From Flavobacteriaceae bacterium (GTDB taxonomy: Bacteria > Bacteroidota > Bacteroidia > Flavobacteriales > Flavobacteriaceae), in contig JAQWSK010000016.1 in assembly GCA_029243245.1 (NCBI GenBank), forward strand, positions 124,001-188,000: a stretch of DNA of 64,000 bases, read 5' to 3'. The notes below the pieces were generated by a model. It ran no database searches and was not told where the DNA came from. It saw only the letters and a list, made by a program, of their open reading frames with translations. Shown here piece by piece: positions 52,816 through 60,280 of the stretch. The first letter of the stretch is position 1; the number at the start of each line of letters is the position of its first letter. A program made the translations under genes and the position numbers.

Positions 52816-53637
52816 TTATGACCTTTTAATTAATCCATAATCAGACCAAATTCGATATTTTTTTTTAGTATCTGATCTGATTTTATTATTTAATTCCCAA
52901 GAAGATCTATCTACATATCCCCTAGAATGATCAAGGTGTAAGCATATTGCTAAATATCTAATTTGTTTTGGTTTAATCCCAAAATTTATAAGACGTTCAC
53001 CAAATTCACGATCTTCTCCTCCATATTTCATTCTCTCATCAAAACCATTTACAGAAAAAATATCCTTGCGCCATCCAGAGCTATTGTGACCATTCCAAGT
53101 TGGTTTAGTTGGAGTAAGTTTATTTAGAATTCTTGAAATAGTTACACAAGTAGATATTTTAATGTTTTTAAATGAAATCGCTAATCCTCTTTTTCTTAAC
53201 CATCTAATGGAAAAGCAGTTCTGTAAAAAAATATCTTCTTCTGAGATAATATTTGACAAGGTTCTATTTAACTTAAAATAACCTCCTGACAAAAATGATC
53301 CCTTAGCTTTAAATTTATTATGATTTTCTAAAAAATCTCTTCTTGGAATACAATCACCATCTGTAAAAACAATATATTTTCCTTTACTAATATTAAGTGC
53401 CTTATTCAAAATAACTGTTTTTTGAAAACCATTATCAGGATGCCAAACATGCTTGACAGAATAAAATAGAATTTGACGAATGTTTTCAATTAAATCTTTA
53501 GTTAAAGTTCGAGATCCATCATCAGCAATTATTAACTCAAAATCTTTAAAGGACTGTTGAGCAAACCCTAGCAAAACTTTTTTTAGCCATAACTCTGAAT
53601 TGTATGTACTAAGAATAACTGAAAAAAATGGTAGCAA
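52816..53637 (-). CDS. Family 2 glycosyltransferase with galactosyltransferase-type C-terminal domain
   Basis: A 273-residue GT-A glycosyltransferase. FFSVILSTYNSELWLKKVL opens the nucleotide-sugar fold, IVFTDGDCIPRRDFL contains the metal-binding DxD, and GGEDREFGERLINFGI followed by CLHLDHSRGY is the Glyco_transf_7C-type acceptor end with the catalytic acid. The start is a TTG at 53637; the upstream in-frame sequence contains a stop. It most likely decorates surface polysaccharide or LPS core together with the two glycosyltransferases beside it. Confidence 0.88.
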   Translation of the reverse strand: MLPFFSVILSTYNSELWLKKVLLGFAQQSFKDFELIIADDGSRTLTKDLIENIRQILFYSVKHVWHPDNGFQKTVILNKALNISKGKYIVFTDGDCIPRRDFLENHNKFKAKGSFLSGGYFKLNRTLSNIISEEDIFLQNCFSIRWLRKRGLAISFKNIKISTCVTISRILNKLTPTKPTWNGHNSSGWRKDIFSVNGFDERMKYGGEDREFGERLINFGIKPKQIRYLAICLHLDHSRGYVDRSSWELNNKIRSDTKKKYRIWSDYGLIKRS

Positions 53638-53660
53638 ATTTTAAATTTTAATATCCATGA

Positions 53661-53668
53661 CAAAAATA
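53661..53668 (-). promoter_or_regulatory. Candidate promoter for the GT2 gene at 52816-53637
   Basis: On the minus strand TATTTTTG (TAnnTTTG) is preceded by TTTG 23 bases upstream and ends 23 bases before the TTG start at 53637. Confidence 0.45.
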
Positions 53669-53672
53669 AAAC

Positions 53673-53680
53673 TACTTTTG
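53673..53680 (+). promoter_or_regulatory. Candidate -7 promoter octamer for the GT9 gene
   Basis: TACTTTTG matches TAnnTTTG and ends 21 bases before the ATG at 53702. It lies downstream of the alternative ATG at 53657, which therefore could not be on a transcript that starts here. It is only 4 bases from the opposing candidate at 53661-53668. Confidence 0.45.
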
Positions 53681-53701
53681 CTTTTAACAGGCAAATTTAT
53701 A

Positions 53702-54745
53702 ATGAAAATATTAGTCATACAACAGAAAATGATAGGTGATGTGTTAATATGCAGTCTGTTATGTGAGAATATAATAAAATGGAATCCCCGAGCTGAAATT
53801 GATTTTATAGCCAACACTCATACTCTTCCAGTTATTAAGAATAATCCTCATATTAATAAAATAATAGTTTTTGGAGATCATTTTAAAAATGACAAAAAGT
53901 CATTTTATCGCTTTTTGAATAATCAACGTAAAAATAAATATGATGTACTAATTGATGCATATGGGAAAATTGAAAGTATTTTAACTTCTTGGCTAACCCC
54001 TGCTCCCATTAAAATTGGTTATAAGAAATGGTATACTAATTGGGTTTATTCAATATCAGTTGAAAGACAATTACATAAATTTAAAGATGACATACCACTT
54101 TCAATAATAAATAGAATCAAATTATTAATGCCAATAATAGGAAAAGATTTCAATTATATCTATAAACCAAAAATATATTTGGATGATTATGAAAAAAAAA
54201 ATGCGAAAGCTCTATTAATCAATAGGAAAAAATCTCCCTTATTAATGATTAGTGCTTTGGGTAGTTCAAAATTAAAAACATATCCAATCGAAAAAATGAG
54301 TTTAGTTTTGGATTATATAGTTAGAAAATACGGCGCTCAATTGATTTTAAATTACATGCCAAATCAAAGGAAAGAAATTTTGTTGTTACTTAACAAAATA
54401 ACACTCAAAACAAAACAATCTTTGCTTTTTAAAAAAAGTCCTAGAAGTTTGAGCGAATATATATCAATTGTTTCATGTTGCGACGCGATTATTGGAAATG
54501 AAGGTGGGGCTATTAATATTGCAAAATCTTTAAATATTCCAAGTTTTGCAATTTTTTCACCTCAAATAGATCCTGAGGTATGGAATACGTCGTCACAAAA
54601 TCAAATTGGTGTACATATCAAAAATTACATTAAGAATTTTAAAAGTTTTAAATTAAACTCTAAACAAATATTTAGTTTATATAATTCCTTTGAGTTTGAT
54701 TATTTCAAACAAGAATTATCAATTTTCATGAACCGACTCAAATAA
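53702..54745 (+). CDS. Family 9 glycosyltransferase (ADP-heptose:LPS heptosyltransferase-like)
   Basis: A 347-residue GT-B enzyme of the heptosyltransferase family. ILVIQQKMIGDVLICSLL is the usual N-terminus, so I start at the ATG at 53702 rather than 53657, which would add 15 hydrophobic residues. Donor-binding motifs include SALGSSKLKTYP and CCDAIIGNEGGAINIAKSL followed by IPSFAIFSP. It should add a heptose or similar sugar to the LPS inner core. The 3' end overlaps the convergent GT2 gene by 27 bases. Confidence 0.9.
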   Translation: MKILVIQQKMIGDVLICSLLCENIIKWNPRAEIDFIANTHTLPVIKNNPHINKIIVFGDHFKNDKKSFYRFLNNQRKNKYDVLIDAYGKIESILTSWLTPAPIKIGYKKWYTNWVYSISVERQLHKFKDDIPLSIINRIKLLMPIIGKDFNYIYKPKIYLDDYEKKNAKALLINRKKSPLLMISALGSSKLKTYPIEKMSLVLDYIVRKYGAQLILNYMPNQRKEILLLLNKITLKTKQSLLFKKSPRSLSEYISIVSCCDAIIGNEGGAINIAKSLNIPSFAIFSPQIDPEVWNTSSQNQIGVHIKNYIKNFKSFKLNSKQIFSLYNSFEFDYFKQELSIFMNRLK

Positions 54746-55528
54746 ACCATTTATAGCTTTAATTTTCTTTTTTAAAATAGATTTTTTCTGAATTAAGTCG
54801 TTATTTAAAAAGTCTGATTCATCTTTTTGATCATGATCAAGATGATAAACTATAGCACTAAACTTAACTCTTTTTCCTTTTATTCCTAAATTATGCAACC
54901 GAATCATTAAATCTGAGTCTTCTCTCCCCCATCCTTTGAATTCATTATCATATCCATTAACAGAAATAAAATCTTTTCTCCAAAAAGATGTATTACAACC
55001 TCTAAACTTATGAGATATTTTATTTGTAGGTTTATAAAAGCATGTGAAAAAAGGAATTCTGATTTTCCTAAATCTTTTTTTAATATTTGGACTAAAAAAT
55101 GAAAAAAACACTCTTTTGTATTTATTTTGATAACACCACAAAAATTTTGAAATATATTTTTTTTTAATATGAACTCTAGTTCCATATAAATAACATGCCT
55201 TTTTTGCATTAGCAATATGATCATAAATGAAATACTCATTAGGAATACAATCACCATCAATTTGGATTATATAATCTGATTTGGAAAGTTGAATAGCTTT
55301 GTTAAGAATCAAAGCTTTTCTAAAACCAAGGTCTTCTTGATTAACATGAATAAATTTTGATGAAATTTTATTTTTCCATGAATTAAAAACTTTTAGTGTC
55401 TTAATATCATTTCCATCTTCAGCAATAATTATTTCATTTGGCAATTGAACTTGTTTAGATACCTCATTAATAATAACACTCAGTGCCTCTGAAGAATTGT
55501 ATGTTGAAATTATTAATGCAACTGTCAT
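54719..55528 (-). CDS. Family 2 glycosyltransferase with galactosyltransferase-type C-terminal domain (second copy)
   Basis: A 269-residue GT-A protein related to the product of 52816-53637. VALIISTYNSSEALSVIINE is the N-terminal strand, IIQIDGDCIPNEYFI the DxD region, and GWGREDSDLMIRLHNLGIKG followed by IVYHLDHDQ the C-terminal acceptor domain. I start at the ATG at 55528; the longer frame begins with a TTG at 55540 that is part of a promoter octamer. Confidence 0.89.
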   Translation of the reverse strand: MTVALIISTYNSSEALSVIINEVSKQVQLPNEIIIAEDGNDIKTLKVFNSWKNKISSKFIHVNQEDLGFRKALILNKAIQLSKSDYIIQIDGDCIPNEYFIYDHIANAKKACYLYGTRVHIKKKYISKFLWCYQNKYKRVFFSFFSPNIKKRFRKIRIPFFTCFYKPTNKISHKFRGCNTSFWRKDFISVNGYDNEFKGWGREDSDLMIRLHNLGIKGKRVKFSAIVYHLDHDQKDESDFLNNDLIQKKSILKKKIKAINGLFESVHEN

Positions 55529-55537
55529 AATGAAGTA

Positions 55538-55545
55538 CAAATATA
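55538..55545 (-). promoter_or_regulatory. Candidate -7 promoter octamer for the GT2 gene at 54719-55528
   Basis: TATATTTG read on the minus strand ends 9 bases before the ATG at 55528, which predicts a very short leader. Confidence 0.45.
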
Positions 55546-55586
55546 AATAGAAATCAATGTTTTATAACTTAGTATATATTAAACTG

Positions 55587-55594
55587 TATTTTTG
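55587..55594 (+). promoter_or_regulatory. Candidate -7 promoter octamer for the tsaC-cca-ctaA group
   Basis: TATTTTTG matches TAnnTTTG and ends 14 bases before the ATG at 55609. Confidence 0.4.
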
Positions 55595-55608
55595 ATAAAA
55601 TTATTTTA

Positions 55609-56166
55609 ATGATTGATGAAGTTGAAAATGCTATTAAAGTATTAAAAAATGGAGGCGTGATCTTATATCCAACAGATACTGTATGGGGAATAGGGTGTGA
55701 TGCAACTAATGTTGAAGCTGTTAAAAATATTTTTAAAATTAAAAAGCGCACATCAGAAAAAGCTCTTATATGTTTAGTTCATGATATTAAGATGCTCAAA
55801 ACATACGTTTCTAAAGTACCTGAAGAAATAAAGCCATTAATTAGTGATCCAACTCCTACTACTATAATTTATAATAATCCTGAAAATATTGCTGAAAATC
55901 TTGTTGCAAGAGACAATACATTAGCAATTAGAATACCTAAACATGAATTTAGCAATCGATTAATAGCTAAATTTGGAAGGCCAATAGTTTCAACTTCTGC
56001 AAACATTAGTGGAAGTCAAACACCTACTATTTTTTCAGAAATCACAAACTCAATTTTGGAAGGTGTTGATCATGTTGTAAATTTGGAAAAAGAAAAAAAA
56101 GGGAGTATACCATCAAGAATATTTAAAATAGATGGTGATGGAAAAATTCTAACAATTCGCAAATAG
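55609..56166 (+). CDS. tsaC: L-threonylcarbamoyladenylate synthase (Sua5/YrdC/TsaC)
   Basis: Makes threonylcarbamoyl-AMP from threonine, bicarbonate and ATP for the t6A modification of tRNAs that read ANN codons. The 185-residue protein is the short YrdC-domain form. ILYPTDTVWGIGCDATN, KRTSEKALICLVHD, TIIYNN, LAIRIP and PIVSTSANISG are the domain motifs. It abuts the CCA enzyme gene (stop TAG directly followed by ATG), a fitting tRNA-maturation pair. Confidence 0.95.
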   Translation: MIDEVENAIKVLKNGGVILYPTDTVWGIGCDATNVEAVKNIFKIKKRTSEKALICLVHDIKMLKTYVSKVPEEIKPLISDPTPTTIIYNNPENIAENLVARDNTLAIRIPKHEFSNRLIAKFGRPIVSTSANISGSQTPTIFSEITNSILEGVDHVVNLEKEKKGSIPSRIFKIDGDGKILTIRK

Positions 56167-57594
56167 ATGGAGTTGCCGACAACAAAAAATTTACTTAATT
56201 CGAAACTCTTTCAAATATTAAAAAAAGTCATTGAGGAATCGAATATTGAATCATACATAATTGGGGGATTTGTAAGAGACTTTTTATTGAATAAAAAAAA
56301 ATCTAAAGACATTGATATTGTATGTGTTGGAAGTGGTATTGATCTTGCAAAAGCTTTAAAAAAAACTGTGTCAAATTCAACTAAAATTCAAATTTTTAAA
56401 AATTATGGAACTGCAATGTTTACTTGGAATGATATAGTTCTTGAATTTGTTGGTGCTAGAAAAGAATCGTATTCAACAGAAAGCAGAAATCCAAATATTG
56501 AAATTGGTTCTTTGGAAGATGATCAAAATAGACGTGATTTTACGATCAATACCCTGGCAATAAGTCTAAATCCATCAAATTTTGGTAAAATTATCGATCC
56601 TTTTAACGGTATTAAAGATTTAAAAAATAATGTACTAAAAACACCCCTAGATCCTGATAAAACATTTAGTGATGACCCTCTAAGAATGCTAAGAGGTATA
56701 AGGTTTGCGACTCAATTAAATTTTACAATAGAAAAAAAATCATATAGATCAATAAGTAAAAATAGTGATAGGATTAAAATAATTTCTAAAGAAAGAATTG
56801 TGGAGGAATTAAATAAGATAATTTCTTCGCAAAAACCATCTATTGGATTTATGATTTTAGACCAAACAGGGTTATTAAACCATATCCTTCCCGAAATACA
56901 AAACCTTAAGGGCGTTGAAGAAATAGAAGGGTTTAAACATAAAGATAATTTCTACCATACATTAGAAGTTCTAGATAATATCTGTGAGTCAACAAATAAT
57001 CTATGGCTAAGATGGGCTGCACTTCTTCATGATATTGGAAAAGCGCAAACAAAAAAGTTATCAAAAAATATTGGTTGGACATTTCATGGTCATGAATTTG
57101 TTGGTTCAAAAATGGTTTATAAATTATTTAAAAGGCTCAAAATGCCTTTAAATGACAAAATGAAATATGTTCAAAAACTTGTTTTAATGAGTTCCCGTCC
57201 AATTGTAATTGCTCAAGATCTGGTTACAGACGCAGCAGTAAGAAGATTAGTTTTTGATGCTGGTGATCATATAGATGATTTAATTTGTTTATGTAAAGCT
57301 GATATAACCACTAAGAATGAAAAAAAATTCTTTGAATATCATAAAAATTTTGAAGTAGTAACTAACAAAATAATTGAGGTAGAAAACAGAGATAGAATTA
57401 GGAATTTTCAACCACCAGTAGATGGGGATTCCATAATGAAATATTTTAATTTGAAACCTTGTAAAGAAGTAGGTCAAATAAAAGAAGTAATTAAAGAAGC
57501 TATTCTTGAAGGAAAAATTCCAAATGAAAAAAATGCTGCTTTCGAATTAATGAAGTTGACAGGTGGAAAATTAGGACTAAAAGCCCATGAATAA
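56167..57594 (+). CDS. cca: CCA tRNA nucleotidyltransferase with HD domain
   Basis: Adds CCA to tRNA 3' ends, needed here because neither tRNA gene in the window encodes CCA. The 475 residues contain the nucleotidyltransferase head (IIGGFVRDFLLN, DIDIVCVG), EDDQNRRDFTINTLAIS, DDPLRMLRGIRFA, and an HD phosphohydrolase domain (WAALLHDIGKAQ). It overlaps the haem A synthase gene by 8 bases. Confidence 0.95.
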   Translation: MELPTTKNLLNSKLFQILKKVIEESNIESYIIGGFVRDFLLNKKKSKDIDIVCVGSGIDLAKALKKTVSNSTKIQIFKNYGTAMFTWNDIVLEFVGARKESYSTESRNPNIEIGSLEDDQNRRDFTINTLAISLNPSNFGKIIDPFNGIKDLKNNVLKTPLDPDKTFSDDPLRMLRGIRFATQLNFTIEKKSYRSISKNSDRIKIISKERIVEELNKIISSQKPSIGFMILDQTGLLNHILPEIQNLKGVEEIEGFKHKDNFYHTLEVLDNICESTNNLWLRWAALLHDIGKAQTKKLSKNIGWTFHGHEFVGSKMVYKLFKRLKMPLNDKMKYVQKLVLMSSRPIVIAQDLVTDAAVRRLVFDAGDHIDDLICLCKADITTKNEKKFFEYHKNFEVVTNKIIEVENRDRIRNFQPPVDGDSIMKYFNLKPCKEVGQIKEVIKEAILEGKIPNEKNAAFELMKLTGGKLGLKAHE

Positions 57595-58606
57595 TTTTAA
57601 TTTTTCTGTAAAAGCTTCATTAATTTTAATTTTTCTAGTTATAGTAGCTGGAGCTACCGTAAGGGTAACTGGAAGTGGAATGGGCTGTCCAGACTGGCCA
57701 AAATGTTTTGGATATCTTATTCCACCAATAGAAAGAGAACAATTAGAATGGAAATCAGAATTTTCATATAATAAAAATGAAATAATAATTTTTAATGAAT
57801 CACTCAAAATAGCTAAATCAAATTTTAAATCTGGTATAGAATATAACAAATTAAACTGGGCGCCTTATTTAAAACATGATTATTCTGTTTTTAATGTTTT
57901 TCATACTTGGATTGAATTTATAAATAGATTATTAGGGGCAATTGCAGGGATTGCAACTCTTGCAATGCTCTTTTATTCACTTTCTTACTGGAGAAAAAAT
58001 AAAATTATTGTTTTAGGATCTTTACTAATTGTTTTAGGCATGGGCTTTCAAGCATGGCTAGGCAAGGAAGTAGTTGACTCTAATCTTATGCCTTTGAAAA
58101 TAACCATTCATATGTTAATGGCTTTAATAATTCTCGCATTACTTGTTTTGATTCTTTATATCACAAATCAAAATTCAGTTAATATAAAAAAAAACAAAAC
58201 GTTAATTTACATAACCTCATTTGGATTTTTTTTGACATTAATTCAAATATTTTCAGGCACTCAAGTAAGGCAATTTATAGATATACAAATGAATGAATAT
58301 CCAAATCAGTTTGAATTATGGCTTAAATTTGCTCCAATAAAATTCTATTTTCACAGAAGTTTTTCAATTATAATATTAATTACTCATTTTTTACTTTGGT
58401 TAGAATTTAAAAAAAATAATTTTTTCCCTTTTTCGTTTAAAATATTAATATTTATTATTGGCCTTGAAATATTCACAGGTATATTAATGTATTATCTAAA
58501 TTTTCCCATTAGCACTCAACCAATTCATTTATTTTTAGCAACTTTAATATTTAGTTCACAACTTTATTTAATATTTCAATTAACAATACAAAATCAAAAT
58601 CAATGA
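57587..58606 (+). CDS. ctaA: Haem A synthase (COX15/CtaA family)
   Basis: Oxidises haem O to haem A for cytochrome oxidase. A 339-residue protein with about eight membrane helices. VVAGATVRVTGSGMGCPDWP is the conserved first loop, HTWIEFINRLLGAIAG and HRSFSIIILITHFL carry haem-ligand His residues, and GTQVRQFID belongs to the middle loop. Haem A implies an aa3-type terminal oxidase elsewhere in the genome. Confidence 0.94.
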   Translation: MNNFNFSVKASLILIFLVIVAGATVRVTGSGMGCPDWPKCFGYLIPPIEREQLEWKSEFSYNKNEIIIFNESLKIAKSNFKSGIEYNKLNWAPYLKHDYSVFNVFHTWIEFINRLLGAIAGIATLAMLFYSLSYWRKNKIIVLGSLLIVLGMGFQAWLGKEVVDSNLMPLKITIHMLMALIILALLVLILYITNQNSVNIKKNKTLIYITSFGFFLTLIQIFSGTQVRQFIDIQMNEYPNQFELWLKFAPIKFYFHRSFSIIILITHFLLWLEFKKNNFFPFSFKILIFIIGLEIFTGILMYYLNFPISTQPIHLFLATLIFSSQLYLIFQLTIQNQNQ

Positions 58607-59094
58607 TATTAAGAATACGAACAATTTTAGATGTTGAAAATGATGTACTTCGTGACATAGAAATTGAAGACAATGCTGAATTAAATGATTTACATATCGT
58701 TATTGCTAAATCATATGGTTTTACAGGTAAAGAAATGGCCTCTTTCTACAATACAAATGAAAATTGGGAACAAGGTGATGAAATGAGTTTAATTGACTTA
58801 GGCGTTGGAAAGGAATATGCCAATAAAAAATTAAATACAATTTTTAATCCTGAAAATAATCGTCTTCTATATGTATATGATTTTCTAGCATTATGGACTT
58901 TTTTTATTGAAGTAATGGAGGTTAAAAAAAATAAAAAAGATATTAAATATCCTAACCTTGTTTTTTCACATGGAGAAGTTCCTGAAAACGCACCTAGCAA
59001 AAACTTTAATGAATCCAATTTAAATGATGAAAAAATAGAAAACAACCAAAATATTAATGGGCCTAATGATTTAGATTATGATCAATTTTATTAA
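58603..59094 (+). CDS. Plasmid pRiA4b ORF-3-like family protein
   Basis: A 163-residue protein resembling the pRiA4b ORF-3 / IS1096 passenger family. ILRIRTILDVENDVLRDIEI and NDLHIVIAKSYGFTGKEMAS followed by FYNTNENWEQGDEM are characteristic. An acidic, Asn-rich tail ends in DLDYDQFY. Despite the family name there is no mobile element around it; it overlaps ctaA by 4 bases and is part of the local core gene order. The function is unknown. Confidence 0.8.
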   Translation: MILRIRTILDVENDVLRDIEIEDNAELNDLHIVIAKSYGFTGKEMASFYNTNENWEQGDEMSLIDLGVGKEYANKKLNTIFNPENNRLLYVYDFLALWTFFIEVMEVKKNKKDIKYPNLVFSHGEVPENAPSKNFNESNLNDEKIENNQNINGPNDLDYDQFY

Positions 59095-60155
59095 TTTCTT
59101 AGAAAGGCTATGGGTTTAATATTTTTATAATTCCTTTTTAAAAAAGACAATGATGCCTCCATAATTTCTCCCATTGATTTACTTTTTATAAAAGCTTTGT
59201 CTTTAGTAAAATTATAAATTTCAAGTTTTAATTTTTCTAAATTTTTACTAATAGTAATCGGGCTTTCTTTCATTGAAATTAACAGTTGATTGATTTTTTC
59301 TTCGTTACTCATTATTCTTTTAGCTACAATTGATCTTTCTTCTATTTTATATTGATCAATTGAATCATGTGTTAATTTCTTTTGAATCATTTTAATTAGA
59401 GGTTGATTTTCTTTAAAAAATTGAGGGCGATAGACTGAAAACCTTCCTTCAAAACTTTGCTGATCAAAATCAATTGCTCTTATTTTGTAAATAACTTGAT
59501 CAAAATCATGAATAGGGACTATCACATAATTATAAGCACGCATATCACCTAATAATCTAACCATACATCTTTCATTAAACTTGACATATTCCTTAGCAAT
59601 TTGAGCTTGCTCTGATTCTGAACATTTAGGAAGCATTTCTCTAATAAATATATCTCCTGGAATTCCAGCTATATGTTCTTCAATTAATGTTGATTCATTA
59701 ACTTGAAAATTTAAATTATATGGGGAAAGCATATGTTCGAGCTCTAAACCAAATACTCTTGAAGAATCTGTTTTTTTAATATAAAAGTAAGTAAAATTAT
59801 CATTCAATATATTTCTAACTTTGATTCTAAAAGGTTTTGAATTTCCAAAAGTACAATAGTCAATAGCATCAATATTTAAAAATGTTATGATTGATTCATT
59901 TCCATCAGAATGAAGAATAGTATATATTTTTTTTAGATTATAATCAATTTCTTTTAACTCACTATCAGAATAATAAACCCTTGTCCATAAAGTATCATTA
60001 TTATTATCATCATATACGATTACACTGCCCTGAAATCTTAATAAATCTCCATAATAAATTGGCATATCCACCCACCTATTAAAATCAATCAAATATTTCT
60101 TTAAAAGATTAGATATAGGATAAAAAGGTTTTTTTTTGGAAATTAGTTTTTTCAT
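59091..60155 (-). CDS. Conserved Bacteroidota protein of unknown function
   Basis: A 354-residue soluble protein without signal peptide or membrane segment. Strongly patterned blocks include YFYIKKTDSSRVFGLELEHM, STLIEEHIAGIPGDIFIREM, RCMVRLLGDMRAYNYVIVP and IRAIDFDQQSFEGR. The pair GDMRAYNY and AIDFDQQ recalls the catalytic and metal-binding segments of kinase-like phosphotransferases (xxD..xN / DFD), but I cannot confirm that fold. It lies divergent to uvrB, and its 3' end overlaps the preceding gene by 4 bases. Confidence 0.8.
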   Translation of the reverse strand: MKKLISKKKPFYPISNLLKKYLIDFNRWVDMPIYYGDLLRFQGSVIVYDDNNNDTLWTRVYYSDSELKEIDYNLKKIYTILHSDGNESIITFLNIDAIDYCTFGNSKPFRIKVRNILNDNFTYFYIKKTDSSRVFGLELEHMLSPYNLNFQVNESTLIEEHIAGIPGDIFIREMLPKCSESEQAQIAKEYVKFNERCMVRLLGDMRAYNYVIVPIHDFDQVIYKIRAIDFDQQSFEGRFSVYRPQFFKENQPLIKMIQKKLTHDSIDQYKIEERSIVAKRIMSNEEKINQLLISMKESPITISKNLEKLKLEIYNFTKDKAFIKSKSMGEIMEASLSFLKRNYKNIKPIAFLRN

Positions 60156-60214
60156 TTTAATACTTGCCTAGTCTAAATTAAGACCATTAACATCATAAAC
60201 ATATAAATTTAAAA

Positions 60215-60239
60215 TTAGTCATTTTTTAACAATGACTAA
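60215..60239. promoter_or_regulatory. Perfect 9-bp dyad upstream of uvrB, candidate operator
   Basis: TTAGTCATT and AATGACTAA form a perfect inverted repeat around the spacer TTTTAAC. It lies 17 bases upstream of the uvrB -7 octamer, overlapping where the -33 element should be, in the only intergenic space between the divergent genes. This is the placement expected for a repressor site such as a LexA operator. Confidence 0.55.
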
Positions 60240-60256
60240 AAAGAAATAAAAACATA

Positions 60257-60264
60257 TACTTTTG
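60257..60264 (+). promoter_or_regulatory. Candidate -7 promoter octamer for uvrB
   Basis: TACTTTTG matches TAnnTTTG and ends 16 bases before the ATG at 60281. No TTG -33 element is clear; the dyad at 60215-60239 occupies that region. Confidence 0.5.
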
Positions 60265-60280
60265 TAGTCAATGTTTAAAA

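Noticed and set aside
53657-53701. Upstream ATG for the GT9 gene
   Set aside because: It would add 15 hydrophobic residues before the family's normal N-terminus, and the likely promoter octamer (53673-53680) lies downstream of it.
58603-59094. Mobile element passenger gene, from the family name pRiA4b ORF-3 / IS1096
   Set aside because: There is no transposase, inverted repeat or target duplication around it, and it is translationally coupled to ctaA.
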